60,327 bases of DNA from Kamptonema formosum PCC 10802 (GTDB lineage: Bacteria; Cyanobacteriota; Cyanobacteriia; Cyanobacteriales; Oscillatoriaceae), in contig NZ_KB235948.1 of NCBI RefSeq assembly GCF_000332335.1, positions 2,936,570-2,996,896 on the forward strand. The letters are read 5' to 3'. The translations under genes and the position numbers were made by a program. This document shows, in pieces, positions 17,777 to 27,316 of the stretch. Positions within the stretch are counted from its first letter, which is position 1; each line of letters opens with the position of its first letter. The notes under the pieces are model-generated. The model was not told the DNA's origin, did not search any database, and saw only the letters and a program-made list of their open reading frames with translations.

Positions 17777-18342
17777 AGGTTCTCAACCGCTCTCAACAAC
17801 GACATTGCGCTTTTTAAAAGATGGCAGCGCAGCCAATCAGTAAGTCAGCCCCACTAAACTGAACTTGCTTGCAGTGCGGCGTGCCGCCCTAACTCAATCC
17901 TAAAGGCCTGCGGAACTTAACGCCAACACGAACCGACCTTTTCAGTTTAATTTTCTTTCCCTACTGATTTCAGCCCAGTTGAGAGCCATCGGGATCTCAC
18001 CCCGACTCGTCCCATCCCCGGCGGGAGCGCCTACTCCGCAGGGCCTTTCTCTCTCCCGACGCCCCAGCACCGGCGCACCCACCGTCAGGCACAAAGCCAC
18101 ATAACCAGCCGCCCCAGCCGGCTGTACCAAATCACAGGTGAGCGTCCGATCTCGGTGTGCGCACAGCTGAAATCACTGCGGCGTCTGCTTCCTAACCGCA
18201 GCCACCTCCTCCAAACCCCCACCGGCACCCGCCCCTGCGCTTGCTATTCCCACTTCCCCATCTGGATGCGCCAGACACGGGAAAGCCATCGGGGCGATTG
18301 GAATTGCCATCCGCAGCCATTTCCCCAGAATTTTCGCGCTTG
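17777..18342. other. Gene-free stretch upstream of the acyltransferase
   Basis: No supportable gene. CAC/CCGGC-rich segments at 18000-18260 resemble decayed coding sequence in composition, but no family is recognisable in any frame. The acyltransferase promoter must lie at the left end. Confidence 0.4.
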
Positions 18343-18430
18343 TAGCGGTTTTCGGTTGGAGCGAGCCAAGAAACCCGGTTTCTGTAAGCAATCGGGTTTC
18401 TCAGTACCTCAAAAAGGATGAAAAACGCTA
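18343..18430. mobile_element. Family B palindromic element, copy B4
   Basis: Left end TAGCGGTTTTCGGTTGG, diverged palindrome 18369-18401 with an AAT in the right arm, right end GATGAAAAACGCTA. Both ends and core are recognisable. It lies just downstream of the membrane-protein gene and could terminate the uvrC operon. Confidence 0.7.
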
Positions 18431-18457
18431 CAGACCACCGGCGCTAGCGCTTCGCAA

Positions 18458-19195
18458 TCAAACAGATTCATCGGTTTGTTCGTGGCTTCCTTTTTCTCGG
18501 GAAACAGGAGTGTCTTGTTGCAGTCGCTTCGCAACAAACAGTAAAATACCAAAGACAATCACCGTCTCTCCTAGAGCTTCCGCAAACTCCTCAAAAGCCA
18601 CCCTTGTCTTCTCCACAAACAGGATAAAATGCGGGTGGTGAGGGAAAAACCTCCAGAGTAGGGGCTGCAAGATTTTGTATTTGATAATTTCTGCCCCAAA
18701 CCCGCCCAAAGCAAAAATTCCCATTCCCAGCAGCGCTAAGAAAGTCTCTCTGCGGTATAATTTCCAGATCCCCACAAAGTCTCGCAAGAACACTGTTGGA
18801 ACCATCAAAAATATCAAGATATACCCTCGCAGCCAGTCCCGGTCGTGCGGGGTGTGGAGCAGGCTGTGAAGCTGGAGGTGAATTTTGAATACTTCATCGG
18901 CAGACGCATACATCATAAGGACGCCAACTGTCAAGAGGAAAAATCTAGATGGGGGCTGGGAGGATGAGCGATCGACTTTGAAAAAGATCAGCGAGATGAA
19001 TCCAATTGTAAACAGCAGGAAAGCTTGCAATAAGGACGGGACTGTCATTTGCCCGTCCATGTCAAACGGAGGATAGGGTTTGCCGGTGAGCAAAATGCTG
19101 CCCAGATAAATCACGACAATCAAAACTTCAAACAGGATGAACCCAACGAGCAGGCGATGGCTCGCCCGCTCCAGTGCTTTTGGGTGGAGTTTCAT
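18458..19195 (-). CDS. Multi-pass membrane protein, unknown function
   Basis: I do not recognise a family. The 245-residue product has about six hydrophobic segments (near residues 15-38, 55-72, 84-97, 122-142, 153-172 and 212-228). Between them are a conserved-looking polar stretch [17 protein letters not shown] (97-113) and [24 protein letters not shown] (186-209); both carry acidic and His residues that could bind a ligand or metal. Its ATG overlaps the stop of uvrC in an ATGA arrangement (19192-19195), so it is translationally coupled to uvrC. The link to repair may be only operon convenience. Confidence 0.7.
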   Translation of the reverse strand: MKLHPKALERASHRLLVGFILFEVLIVVIYLGSILLTGKPYPPFDMDGQMTVPSLLQAFLLFTIGFISLIFFKVDRSSSQPPSRFFLLTVGVLMMYASADEVFKIHLQLHSLLHTPHDRDWLRGYILIFLMVPTVFLRDFVGIWKLYRRETFLALLGMGIFALGGFGAEIIKYKILQPLLWRFFPHHPHFILFVEKTRVAFEEFAEALGETVIVFGILLFVAKRLQQDTPVSREKGSHEQTDESV

Positions 19196-21186
19196 GGGTG
19201 AAAATAATCGTAGATTTGCTGGGCCAAACGCGGGCCAATGCCATCAACCTCAGCCAGCTGTTCGGGAGTGGCTATCCGAATGTAATCAATCGAGCGGAAA
19301 TGCGCCAGCAGCTGTTTTTGCCGGTGGAATCCCAAACCCGGAATTTCGTCCAAGCGCGACCGCCGCATGCGCTCGCTCCTCTGCTGCCGGTGGAAGCTCA
19401 CCGCAAACCGGTGCGCCTCATCCCGCAACCGGCGCAGCAGCTGCACCCCCGGCTGCTCAGCCTCCGTTTGAAGCGGCAACGATTCACCCGGAATAAAAAT
19501 CTCCTCTCGCTGCTTTGCCAGACTCACCACCCGCAAATCTTCCAGCACATTCATCTCCTGCAGCACCCCAACCACTGCCGAAAGCTGGCCCTTGCCGCCA
19601 TCAATCATCACCAAATCGGGCCAGTCGGGATTGCCGGCGCGCTGCAATTCGGGATTTTCTGCATACTTGCGGAACCTGCGCCCGATAACTTCAGCGAGAC
19701 TGGCAAAGTCATCCGAGTGACCGGCACTTACCGTTGGGTTCTTAATCTTGTAGTGCCGGTAGTGCTGTTTTGCCGGCAATCCATCTACAAACACCACCTG
19801 CGACGCCACCGCATCCGAACCCTGAATGTGCGAGATATCGTAACCTTCAATGCGGCGCGGACTTTCCGGCAAATCCAACAGGTCCGCCAAATCTCCCATC
19901 GCTTCCGCATTGCGCTCGCCCGATTTCAGCAGGCGAGCTAATTCGTAGCCGGCGTTGCGCTCCACCATTTCAATTAATTCTGCCTTAGATTGCCGCTGGG
20001 GAGCTAATATCGCCACTTTGCGCCCCTTGCGCTCGCTCAACCAATCCGCCAGCATCTCCCCTTCTGGCAACTCGTGCTGCACCAGAATTTCCGCTGGAAT
20101 CTCCACCGGCTCAACAGTTTGATAGTGCTCCTCCAGCACCCGCTGCAAAATCGCCCCAGATTCTATTGGCGGGTGAGGGAAATCCGACTCCCCCTCTCCC
20201 CTTGTGGGAGAGGGGGTAGGGGGGTGAGGGGAAACCGACTCCCCCTCTCCCCTTGTGGGAAAAGCGGTTGAAAGGTGAGGGGAAACTTCCGCCACAAACC
20301 CCAACCTTCCCACCAGCTGACCGGCGCGAATTTGGAACAGCTGGATGCAGGCGTGTTGAGTGTCAGCCGCCAGCGCAATCGCATCCCGCGACAAAGTATC
20401 ATTAGGCAGAGACACCTTTTGCTCCGCATTCAAAGACTTCAAACCTTTAATTTGGTCGCGAATTCGCGCCGCCAGTTCAAAATTCAGCCCCTCAGCCGCC
20501 TGTTCCATTTGCGCCGTCAGGATATCCTCCAATTCCCGCACCCGCCCCTGAAACACCATCGCCACCTTCTGCACCGTCAAGCGGTAATCCGAAGGCGAAA
20601 TCAGCATTTGGCAGACCCCCGGACAGCGCCCGATGTCATAATTCAGACAGGGGCGGTCTTTAAACAGTGGTTGCGGGCGCTGGCGCAGCGGGAAAATCCG
20701 CTTCACCAAATGCAGCGTATTCCGCAACAGGCGAACATCAACATAAGGGCCATAATACCGGTCTTTTGCATTTCCCAACCGGCGCTTGCGCGTCATGAAA
20801 ATCCGGGGGTAGTCCTCCGACCAAGTAATGCAGACGTAAGGATACTTCTTGTCATCCTTGAGCAGCACATTAAAATACGGCTGGTGCTGCTTGACAAGAT
20901 TCGCTTCTAGTGCTAATGCTTCCGCCTCAGAGTCGGTAACGATAAACTCAATCTCCGCCACCTGCTGCACCATCAAAGCGATGCGGGGGCTGAGATTTTG
21001 TGACTCGCGGAAATAAGAGCGGACGCGGGAGCGCAGCTTCTTGGACTTGCCAATATAGACAATCCGGTCGCTCCCGTCGCGCATCAAATAGACCCCCGGT
21101 TCCGGCGGAATCTCTTTGAGCCGGCTTTCCAGGCGCTCCGGGTCTTTAATCAGTGGTATAATTTCAGTTGATGCTTTCACAGACAA
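19192..21186 (-). CDS. uvrC: UvrABC system protein C
   Basis: Excinuclease subunit making both incisions in nucleotide excision repair, important against UV in a phototroph. The 664 residues show in order the GIY-YIG domain ([20 protein letters not shown], about 31-50), the Cys cluster region [13 protein letters not shown] (about 180-192), the UVR helix near 230-265, the RNase H-like domain with [15 protein letters not shown] and [12 protein letters not shown], and two helix-hairpin-helix motifs at the end. Between VGRLGFVAE and [13 protein letters not shown] there are about 38 extra residues of Pro-Thr-Arg-Gly-Glu character, encoded by two copies of a palindromic repeat; the frame is kept. 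Overlaps a membrane-protein gene at its 3' end. Confidence 0.95.
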   Translation of the reverse strand: MSVKASTEIIPLIKDPERLESRLKEIPPEPGVYLMRDGSDRIVYIGKSKKLRSRVRSYFRESQNLSPRIALMVQQVAEIEFIVTDSEAEALALEANLVKQHQPYFNVLLKDDKKYPYVCITWSEDYPRIFMTRKRRLGNAKDRYYGPYVDVRLLRNTLHLVKRIFPLRQRPQPLFKDRPCLNYDIGRCPGVCQMLISPSDYRLTVQKVAMVFQGRVRELEDILTAQMEQAAEGLNFELAARIRDQIKGLKSLNAEQKVSLPNDTLSRDAIALAADTQHACIQLFQIRAGQLVGRLGFVAEVSPHLSTAFPTRGEGESVSPHPPTPSPTRGEGESDFPHPPIESGAILQRVLEEHYQTVEPVEIPAEILVQHELPEGEMLADWLSERKGRKVAILAPQRQSKAELIEMVERNAGYELARLLKSGERNAEAMGDLADLLDLPESPRRIEGYDISHIQGSDAVASQVVFVDGLPAKQHYRHYKIKNPTVSAGHSDDFASLAEVIGRRFRKYAENPELQRAGNPDWPDLVMIDGGKGQLSAVVGVLQEMNVLEDLRVVSLAKQREEIFIPGESLPLQTEAEQPGVQLLRRLRDEAHRFAVSFHRQQRSERMRRSRLDEIPGLGFHRQKQLLAHFRSIDYIRIATPEQLAEVDGIGPRLAQQIYDYFHP
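20171..20285. repeat. Two tandem palindromic repeats inserted in-frame in uvrC
   Basis: Two direct copies of about 57 bp, each with CCGACTCCCCCTCTCCCC followed by TTGTGGGA. The first contains a clear inverted repeat, CCCCTCTCCC...GGGAGAGGGG. They encode two SPTRGEGES-like peptides. The insertion lies in the spacer between the UVR region and the C-terminal nuclease domain, where UvrC length varies. Confidence 0.75.
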
Positions 21187-21329
21187 AATTTTAAAGGTAC
21201 AATATCAAATGTAACTCTTTACGCCCTTTTTAATTTTAGCTTATCCCTCGTTCCCAGCTGACGCTGGGAACGCCATCCAGTCGGCTCTGCCTCCTTTGGG
21301 CAGATAGGAAGATTAAAAGCCTAAAAGCT

Positions 21330-21412
21330 TAGCGGCTCTCAGTTCGATGCAGTGCGCATAAGAACCCCGGTTTCTTTAAGAAACCGGGGTTCTCAGTACA
21401 CTAATATCAGAG
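21330..21412. mobile_element. Family B palindromic element, copy B5
   Basis: Left end TAGCGGCTCTCAGTTCGATG and palindrome 21361-21393 in a CCCCGG/CCGGGG version. Both arms changed together, so the pairing is kept. The right flank reads CAGTACACTAATATCAGAG and lacks a clear CGCTA end. Confidence 0.65.
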
Positions 21413-21443
21413 ACGCGACAAATCCCTGTCTCTACAAGAAAGC

Positions 21444-21549
21444 TATAGCGGCAGCCACTTAGGTTATGACGTAGGACAGGCGTCTCGCCTGTCCCTGTCC
21501 TTACTAGCAAGTGAGATGCCTTGTTCTACACTGACTGTCTATTGCTATA
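21444..21549. mobile_element. Family A element, degenerate short copy A3
   Basis: Begins TATAGCGGCAGCCACTTAGG and ends TATTGCTATA. It contains the CAGGCGTCTCGCCTG hairpin. At 106 bp it is shorter than the typical 160 bp and the interior is partly lost. Confidence 0.5.
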
Positions 21550-21573
21550 CCGAAAGATTTCCGCCGAACTGTA

Positions 21574-21981
21574 TCAGGCGCGACCAAAAGCAACCAGAGC
21601 GGCGGCGGTGTCCGCGTATTCCCTGAATTTTGCCACTTTCCCCTCACGCAGCGCCCAGACCATTACCCACTCGCTCTCTAAAGTGCGACCTGTGGGTTTC
21701 ACCCTTATCCGAGAGAACCCCAGCACCACAACTCTATCTCCCTGAGCGATGAACTCCCGTGGCTCAAACTGCACAAACTCCAAATATTCGCCTATTTTAG
21801 CATAAAACTGCACCACTTCCTCGTGTCCGCGCCACCGGCCCCCGATGGGGACAGCCTCTCGCGCAAAGGGAGTTTCCCACTCCACATCATCGCACAGCCG
21901 AGCCAAGATGGCCGCAATGTTACCGCGCCCAAAGGCGGCGTAAACTTGCTGCACCAGATGCACGTTTTCCCGCTCGCTCAT
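21574..21981 (-). CDS. SnoaL-like / nuclear transport factor 2 family protein
   Basis: A 135-residue single-domain NTF2-fold protein. The N-terminal helix (ENVHLVQQVYAAFGRGNI) followed by LARLCDDVEWETPF and the strand block EPREFIAQGDRVVVLGFSRI are the typical SnoaL_2 pattern; such proteins form cone-shaped pockets and act as isomerases, hydratases or ligand binders. No catalytic pair is certain here. I start at ATG 21981; an adjacent in-frame GTG lies just before. Divergent from the M3 peptidase gene. Confidence 0.78.
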   Translation of the reverse strand: MSERENVHLVQQVYAAFGRGNIAAILARLCDDVEWETPFAREAVPIGGRWRGHEEVVQFYAKIGEYLEFVQFEPREFIAQGDRVVVLGFSRIRVKPTGRTLESEWVMVWALREGKVAKFREYADTAAALVAFGRA

Positions 21982-22159
21982 CACTTCATATCAAATCTGC
22001 TGGCAATTGTTATTATATAGTAGCGTTCCGCAAAGCGGAACGCACCCTACTTGTGATAATATTAACAAAAGTGAGACGCTCCCGCCCAAAAGATATAAAG
22101 TCCAAATAATCAGCAAAACACTACAATATCGCAGGAACGGTTTGCGAAGGAGTTCTACC

Positions 22160-23980
22160 TTGGTTCAGACATCACCATCCCCCGCCCTCGCTCAGCTGGA
22201 CAGCCCCCAAGAATGGGACTTGTCCGACCTCTATCAGGGGTTCGACGACCCCCAATTGGCCTTAGACTTAGAATTACTGCAGCAGACAGCCGCCGAATTT
22301 CGGCAGACTTATCGCGGTAAAGTGGGGGAACTGGCACCGGCAGAGGTGGCCAATTGCCTGCAACAGCTGGAAGCGATTAACCAAAAAGCCGGGTATCTCT
22401 ACGCCTTCCCCTCCCTCGTCTTCTCAGCAGACACCCGCAACACCGAGGCGAAGCAATTCCTCGACAAGGTGATGGAAGCGCTCACCGGCATCGAAAACCA
22501 GCTGCTGTTTTTCGACCTGGAACTGCAACAGCTCGAAGTCGAAAAGTTTGGCGAGTTGCAAGCCTCACCGGCACTCCACAATTATACCCACTACCTGCAC
22601 CGCATCGCCGAATTTCGCCCCCACCGGCTCTCCGAAGAAGTCGAGCAAACCCGCAACCAAGACAGTCTAACAGGACGGCAGGCGTTTATCCAGCTGCGCT
22701 CTGTCCACCTCGGCGAGCAGGAATACGAGCCGGTGTCTGCAGGTTCGGGCAAAACCGCCAGCACGGAAGCAGAACTGGGGGCGCTGCTGTTCCACCCGTC
22801 ACCCGAGGTGCGCTGCGAAGCTTACTGCTCCCTGCGCCAAGTGCTGCGCCAGCACAACTCGCTGTATGGCTTCATTCTCAACACGATCGCCCAAGACCAC
22901 CGCATGGAGAGCCAGCTGCGCGGCTACACCTCTACTTTGCACAAGCAGCTAATGGCAGATGAGGTTTCCGAGCCGGTTTTCCGCGCTATAATGGAAGGCA
23001 CCGGCAGCCGGTTTGACTTATTTCAGCGCTACTACCGGCTCAAGGGCGAGGCGCTGGGGCAACAAATCCGCATCTGCGACATTTACGCGCCGTGGACATC
23101 TGCTGGCGAGCCGGTGCCGCCCATAAACTACAAGACGGGTGTGGGAACGCTGCTCTCAGCATTGGAGCAGTTTGACATTAACTACGCCCGCCGCGCGGAA
23201 GAGTTCTTTGTCAAAAACTGGGTGGATGCCAAAGTGCGTCCTGGCAAACGCGGCGGCGCTTTCTGTTCCTACACCCACGGAAAGCACAGCTACCTGTTAC
23301 TATCTTACACCGATGATTACAGCTCGCTGTTCACCCTAGCGCACGAAATGGGGCACGGGCTGCACTTTGCCTCGATTGGCGACCGGCAGACCTATTTCAA
23401 CAGCAGCCCCCCGATGGTGCTGGCGGAAATTGCCTCCACTTTCAATGAATTGCTGCTGCTGGATTTTCTGCTCAAACAGTCTGTCGGTGACAAAACCCTC
23501 AGCAAATCGCTCCTGACGCGCCAGCTGGAAGACCAGCTGAATTTGCTGTTCCGCCAAAGCACAATTAGCCGGTTGGAGTTGGCGATTCACGAACGCGCGG
23601 CGCGAGAGGGCAGTTTTGACCACAAGTGGGTGAACGAGCAGTGGGTGGAACTCTACCGGCAGCTGTGCGGCGATGCGGTGGAATTGCTCCCAGAACACCA
23701 GTACGACTGGGCGCGAATCGCGCACATTTTCTTCAAGCCGTTTTACTGCTACCAGTATACCGCATCTACTATTGTCAGTCTAGCCTGCTACCAAAAATAT
23801 CTGGAAATCGGCAAAGATTTTCTCCCGGGATATTTGGAGTTGCTAGCTGCCGGTGGGTGTGAGAATCAGGTGGAAGCCTTGCGCCGGTATGTGGGTGTGG
23901 ACATCGAAAATCCCGACACCATCCGCGACGCACTCGGCTACGTCGAGGGGCTGCTAGACCAGCTGCAAGCCGCCCTGTGA
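22160..23980 (+). CDS. M3 family oligoendopeptidase (PepF-like)
   Basis: A 606-residue zinc metallopeptidase of the thimet oligopeptidase/PepF family that cleaves short peptides in the cytoplasm. The zinc motif HEMGH is at residues 395-399 and the third ligand region is near SPPMVLAEIASTFNE about 25 residues later. Other family blocks are YAPW, KRGGAFC and YQYTASTIVS. I chose the TTG at 22160 because AAGGAG at 22147-22152 is seven bases upstream. A longer frame from 22007 would add 51 residues of no family likeness and overlaps the repeat-rich flank. TTG starts are rare, so the start rests on the ribosome site and on homologues beginning near SPQEWDLSDLY. Confidence 0.92.
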   Translation: MVQTSPSPALAQLDSPQEWDLSDLYQGFDDPQLALDLELLQQTAAEFRQTYRGKVGELAPAEVANCLQQLEAINQKAGYLYAFPSLVFSADTRNTEAKQFLDKVMEALTGIENQLLFFDLELQQLEVEKFGELQASPALHNYTHYLHRIAEFRPHRLSEEVEQTRNQDSLTGRQAFIQLRSVHLGEQEYEPVSAGSGKTASTEAELGALLFHPSPEVRCEAYCSLRQVLRQHNSLYGFILNTIAQDHRMESQLRGYTSTLHKQLMADEVSEPVFRAIMEGTGSRFDLFQRYYRLKGEALGQQIRICDIYAPWTSAGEPVPPINYKTGVGTLLSALEQFDINYARRAEEFFVKNWVDAKVRPGKRGGAFCSYTHGKHSYLLLSYTDDYSSLFTLAHEMGHGLHFASIGDRQTYFNSSPPMVLAEIASTFNELLLLDFLLKQSVGDKTLSKSLLTRQLEDQLNLLFRQSTISRLELAIHERAAREGSFDHKWVNEQWVELYRQLCGDAVELLPEHQYDWARIAHIFFKPFYCYQYTASTIVSLACYQKYLEIGKDFLPGYLELLAAGGCENQVEALRRYVGVDIENPDTIRDALGYVEGLLDQLQAAL

Positions 23981-24148
23981 GCTGCCGGCAGGAGCACAGG
24001 GATGAGCGCCGGTAAATGAGCTAGGTTGTTGCGCATTTAATTTGCGCTATCTATATCTATCTCTCGTTGCAACACTTTACCTGGAAATGCAGTTTGGAGG
24101 CTCTGCCTCCTTTATTTAGTAAGCAAATTAAAGGCTTCTTAACTTAAT

Positions 24149-24261
24149 TGTAGCAGCAGTCATATTGGTTAGGGCATCAGTGGCCTAGGGATAAAAGGCG
24201 TAGGTACGGCGTTCGCCGGGCCTCTTGATCTAATGTCCTAATCTAACTGGCTACTGCTATA
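24149..24261. mobile_element. Family A element, short copy A4
   Basis: Begins TGTAGCAGCAGTCATATTGG and ends AACTGGCTACTGCTATA. The interior is reduced to a GTACGGCGTTCGCCG hairpin. 113 bp. It lies in the 405-bp gap between the M3 peptidase and the PEP-CTERM gene, which otherwise holds only AT-rich sequence and a terminator. Confidence 0.6.
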
Positions 24262-24324
24262 TCTGCGTCCATCTGCGTTTATCTGCGGTTAAAAATACCC
24301 AACCCGAAGCAGTTAATTCCCACG

Positions 24325-24350
24325 CAAAAAAAGTGCGCAATTTGCGCACT
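24325..24350 (-). terminator. Rho-independent terminator of the PEP-CTERM gene
   Basis: Read on the minus strand, AGTGCGC...GCGCACT forms a seven-base-pair GC-rich stem with a short loop, followed at once by seven T. It lies 36 bases after the stop codon of the PEP-CTERM gene. Confidence 0.88.
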
Positions 24351-24385
24351 AAATCCTTGTCTTTGCACTGTCGGTCTTGTAAAAA

Positions 24386-25270
24386 CTAGGCATTTTTCAT
24401 CTTGCGCTTGGCAGCCAAGAAACCGCCCACACCCATTAGGCCCAGCATGGCAGAGGGTTCTGGCACTTTTGCTGGGGGAATGCCGGCAAGCAGCAATTCG
24501 TAGTTGCCGGTGTGAGAAATGCCATCGCCTTGTTCAACTAGGCCAGAGTTTGTGGCGCTGAAGTTGTAGAGGTATTGAGCCGGCCCACCGTCATAGGATA
24601 CCTTGACTATTTCACTAGCCTGTATAGTTTTCCCTGCGAGCAAGGGTTGCAGGCTGGGCGGAACAACAGGTAGCAGTAGGGATTTGGCATCCAAGTGACC
24701 CGCTAGGCCAATGCTAATCTGGCCGGTGGTGTCATTTTGGTTGACGTAGGAGATGTTGGCGTCACTGAACCGCTGGCGGCCACCACTGAGTTGAAAAGAG
24801 GTGTAGGCGGTATTCCCTGTCGTTGTGCCAATCAGGCTTCCCAGGCCATTGTTAGTCAAGGCGTCATTGAACCACTTCTGAGCCAAGGTCAGCCCACCGC
24901 CAACATTAGTGGCCCAGTCAGCTGCTGTCAGGCTGCTCAGGGTGATGTTCCTGCCGCCAATTTGGCCACTTAAGGTTGTGACTGTACTGTAAGTGCTGAA
25001 TGCCGTGTTATTCAGAGTTTCGCTGTTGGCGAATAGCTCCACGTTGCCGGTGGGACTGCTGCTGCTGCCGGTCAAGATGGTGGACAGACTGGCGGCGTCA
25101 TTCCGGTATGTATTTGTCGCATTGGCATCGTAGAGGTAGTAGTCAGTGCCATTCACACCCGTAATGGACGCGCCGGTGAGGGAGCCGGCTTTCGCTGGGG
25201 CGCTCGCGAGGGCGGTGACACCGGCTGCTAAGGTTGCGCCAACCAAGAGTTTCTTGACGAGTCCTGCCAT
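24386..25270 (-). CDS. PEP-CTERM sorting domain protein
   Basis: A 294-residue exported protein. The signal peptide spans about residues 1-28 (KKLLVGATLAAGVTALASA, then PAKA). The C-terminus has the PEP-CTERM signal: VPEPSA at about 269-274, a hydrophobic helix (MLGLMGVGGFLAA) and a basic tail (KRKMKN). In bacteria with an exosortase this tag directs processing and surface sorting, usually tied to exopolysaccharide. The mature part is Gly/Ser/Thr/Asn-rich with no enzyme motif and contains no Cys. A strong terminator follows. It is probably a single-gene unit. Confidence 0.9.
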   Translation of the reverse strand: MAGLVKKLLVGATLAAGVTALASAPAKAGSLTGASITGVNGTDYYLYDANATNTYRNDAASLSTILTGSSSSPTGNVELFANSETLNNTAFSTYSTVTTLSGQIGGRNITLSSLTAADWATNVGGGLTLAQKWFNDALTNNGLGSLIGTTTGNTAYTSFQLSGGRQRFSDANISYVNQNDTTGQISIGLAGHLDAKSLLLPVVPPSLQPLLAGKTIQASEIVKVSYDGGPAQYLYNFSATNSGLVEQGDGISHTGNYELLLAGIPPAKVPEPSAMLGLMGVGGFLAAKRKMKNA

Positions 25271-25614
25271 TGTTTTGTCTCCTTAAAGTTCAGGGGCTGA
25301 GGGATAATCCCGCAAAGATGCTGGCACCAGGGATAGGCAATACGCTTTATTTCATTGCACCCTAGAACTTCCCAGTCAGGCTGTGATTCGTCTCACATCT
25401 TTTGTGTGATAGTTGAGGCAACACCACCGGCATCTGGACGCCGCACGCCTTTCTGCCTAGCATCTGCAACTCGGGTTGAGGTCACTGGCTGACAGTCCTA
25501 ATCCTTTTATTGCTGATTCTATTCTACACACCCCTGCCGCTACAGTTTGTAAAGTTTCGGTAAAGTTTATCGATTGCTTGACTAAAGATTAGACCAATTT
25601 TGGCGTGCTGCCGG
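25271..25614. other. Promoter region of the PEP-CTERM gene
   Basis: Contains direct repeats TTTGTAAAGTTT and TCGGTAAAGTTTATCG near 25547-25571 and an AT-rich 25500-25560 segment. The PEP-CTERM gene has AAGGAGAC just before its ATG on the minus strand. No gene is seen. Confidence 0.45.
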
Positions 25615-26787
25615 TTATGCCCTTTCCAGGAAATTACCTATTCTCCCCACCGCTGCTTCTAAAATTGTCGGCTCGTGTACTAGGGCAAACCGCACATACC
25701 CTTCCCCTGCTTTGCCGAAACCGGCACCTGCAGACGCCGCCACGCCGGTATATTCCACAAGTCCCGCACAAAAGCCGGCGGAATTGTTCTGCCAAAATTC
25801 AGGCAGTTTCGCCCAAACATACATTGTGGCTGCCGGCACCGGCACTGGCCAGCCAATCCGATTCAGCGCCCCCACAAAAGCATCCCGCCGCTGGCGGAAC
25901 GTTTCGACGGTGGCTCTCACGCCCTCTTGTGGGCCAGTCAGGGCTGCGATTGCCCCATTGAGAATGCCCCGGTACTGGTTGAAGTCAACGGCGGCTTTCA
26001 CCTGCCGCAGCGCTTGAATCAGCTCGGCGTTTCCTATGGCGTACCCTATGCGGAAGCCTCCCATATTGTAAGACTTAGAGAGGCTGAAAAATTCAATGGA
26101 CACACTTTTAGCCGGATCGGCTTGCAGAATCGAGGGTGGGGCAGTGCCATCAAACACCAAATCTGCATAGGGAAAGTCGTGCACCAGCACGAGATTGTGC
26201 TTTTGGCAGAACGCAACGGCTTCTTGGAAAAAGGACAGGGGTGCGACTGCGGTGGTAGGATTGTGGGGGTAGCTCAGTACCATCATCCGCGCTTGCGCCA
26301 GCACCGGCAGTGGCACATCGGCAAACACCGGCAAAAACCCGTTTTCCGCTCGCAGGGGCATCGGGTAAATCTGGCCACTTGCCAAATATACCCCACCGGC
26401 ATGGGAGGGGTAGCCCGGATCGAGCAGCAGGGCGAAATCTCCGGGATTCAATAGCGCCAGTGGCAGGTGGGCGGTGCCTTCCTGGGAGCCAATCAGCGGG
26501 CAAACTTCTGTTTCTGGATCGACCGGCACGCCATATTTTTTTGCGTACCAGTTCGCTGCTGCTTCCCGGAAATCTTTGGTGCCCTGAAATAGCAGGTATT
26601 GGTGGGTGAGCGGGTTTGGCAACGACTCGGAGATCGCTGCCAGGACGTGCTTTGCTGCCGGCTGGTCGGAAGATCCCAGGGATAAGTCTATCACGTCTTG
26701 TCCCGCCGCCCTTGCTCTCGCTTTGGCCCGGTCCATGTCGGCAAATACATTGGAGCGCAGGGGTTCTAAACGTTTGGCAAATTGCAT
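25615..26787 (-). CDS. Class I/II PLP-dependent aminotransferase (LL-diaminopimelate aminotransferase-like)
   Basis: A 390-residue fold-type I aminotransferase. The PLP-binding lysine is in SLSKSYNMGGFRIGYAIG around residue 235. Other landmarks are DLSLGSSDQPA near 36-46, LLDPGYPSHAGGVY near 124 and SYPHNPTTA near 172. The overall pattern resembles the LL-DAP/succinyl-DAP aminotransferase group, which acts in lysine and cell-wall precursor synthesis, but cyanobacteria usually carry a separate canonical DapL, so the substrate is open. It follows the thioredoxin gene on the same strand after 99 bases and may be co-transcribed. Confidence 0.82.
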   Translation of the reverse strand: MQFAKRLEPLRSNVFADMDRAKARARAAGQDVIDLSLGSSDQPAAKHVLAAISESLPNPLTHQYLLFQGTKDFREAAANWYAKKYGVPVDPETEVCPLIGSQEGTAHLPLALLNPGDFALLLDPGYPSHAGGVYLASGQIYPMPLRAENGFLPVFADVPLPVLAQARMMVLSYPHNPTTAVAPLSFFQEAVAFCQKHNLVLVHDFPYADLVFDGTAPPSILQADPAKSVSIEFFSLSKSYNMGGFRIGYAIGNAELIQALRQVKAAVDFNQYRGILNGAIAALTGPQEGVRATVETFRQRRDAFVGALNRIGWPVPVPAATMYVWAKLPEFWQNNSAGFCAGLVEYTGVAASAGAGFGKAGEGYVRFALVHEPTILEAAVGRIGNFLERA

Positions 26788-26886
26788 ATTTGCTTATTTT
26801 TCATTTTTCATTGCTAATTTGTCAGATGTAGAGATACGACAATCGCGTTCTAGATGTCGCGTCTCTACTTTGGACAAATAACTTTA

Positions 26887-27210
26887 TCAGAGGTGTGCTT
26901 CCAGCAAGCTAGCCAATTTTTGTTTGCTAATCGCTCCCTCGTGAGATTGGATCTCCTCACCCCCCTGAAACAGCCTCAGGGCGGGAACGCCTTCTACTTG
27001 GTACTGTTTGACAGTGGCGGGATTGGGATCGACTTCCATTTTCACCACCTTCAGGCGATCGCCGTAAGTGGCAGCGGCCCAGTCTACCGAGGGTGACATC
27101 AGCCGGCAAGGGCCACACCAAGACGCCCAAAAGTACACCAGCACCGGCTTTGCCGATTTCAGAACTTCGGTTTCAAATTGAGCATCGGTAATGGAAATGA
27201 CGCCGCTCAT
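26887..27210 (-). CDS. Thioredoxin
   Basis: A 107-residue thioredoxin with the active site WASWCGPCR at about residues 25-33, the cis-proline region VEGVPALRLF and the C-terminal helix SKQKLASLLE. Residues between the active site and the next strand (LMSPSVDWAAATYGDRLKVVK) are less acidic than in the m-type, so it fits one of the divergent cyanobacterial classes. The ATG at 27210 is chosen because GAGGG lies five bases upstream; an in-frame GTG four codons earlier overlaps that site. The leader containing this ribosome site is duplicated about 1.6 kb away, between the two vipp1 genes. Confidence 0.92.
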   Translation of the reverse strand: MSGVISITDAQFETEVLKSAKPVLVYFWASWCGPCRLMSPSVDWAAATYGDRLKVVKMEVDPNPATVKQYQVEGVPALRLFQGGEEIQSHEGAISKQKLASLLEAHL

Positions 27211-27316
27211 GGCAACCCTCACACAAAATTTGCATCATGTTAAAGCATTTGTATTTTGACGCTTTTTGTGCCGCCTGAGCAAATCTCAGCCCCATCCAGC
27301 CCGCCTCCCGGGCAGG

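Noticed and set aside
22007-22159. N-terminal extension of the M3 peptidase by 51 codons
   Set aside because: No family likeness, no ribosome site, and AAGGAG fits the internal TTG.
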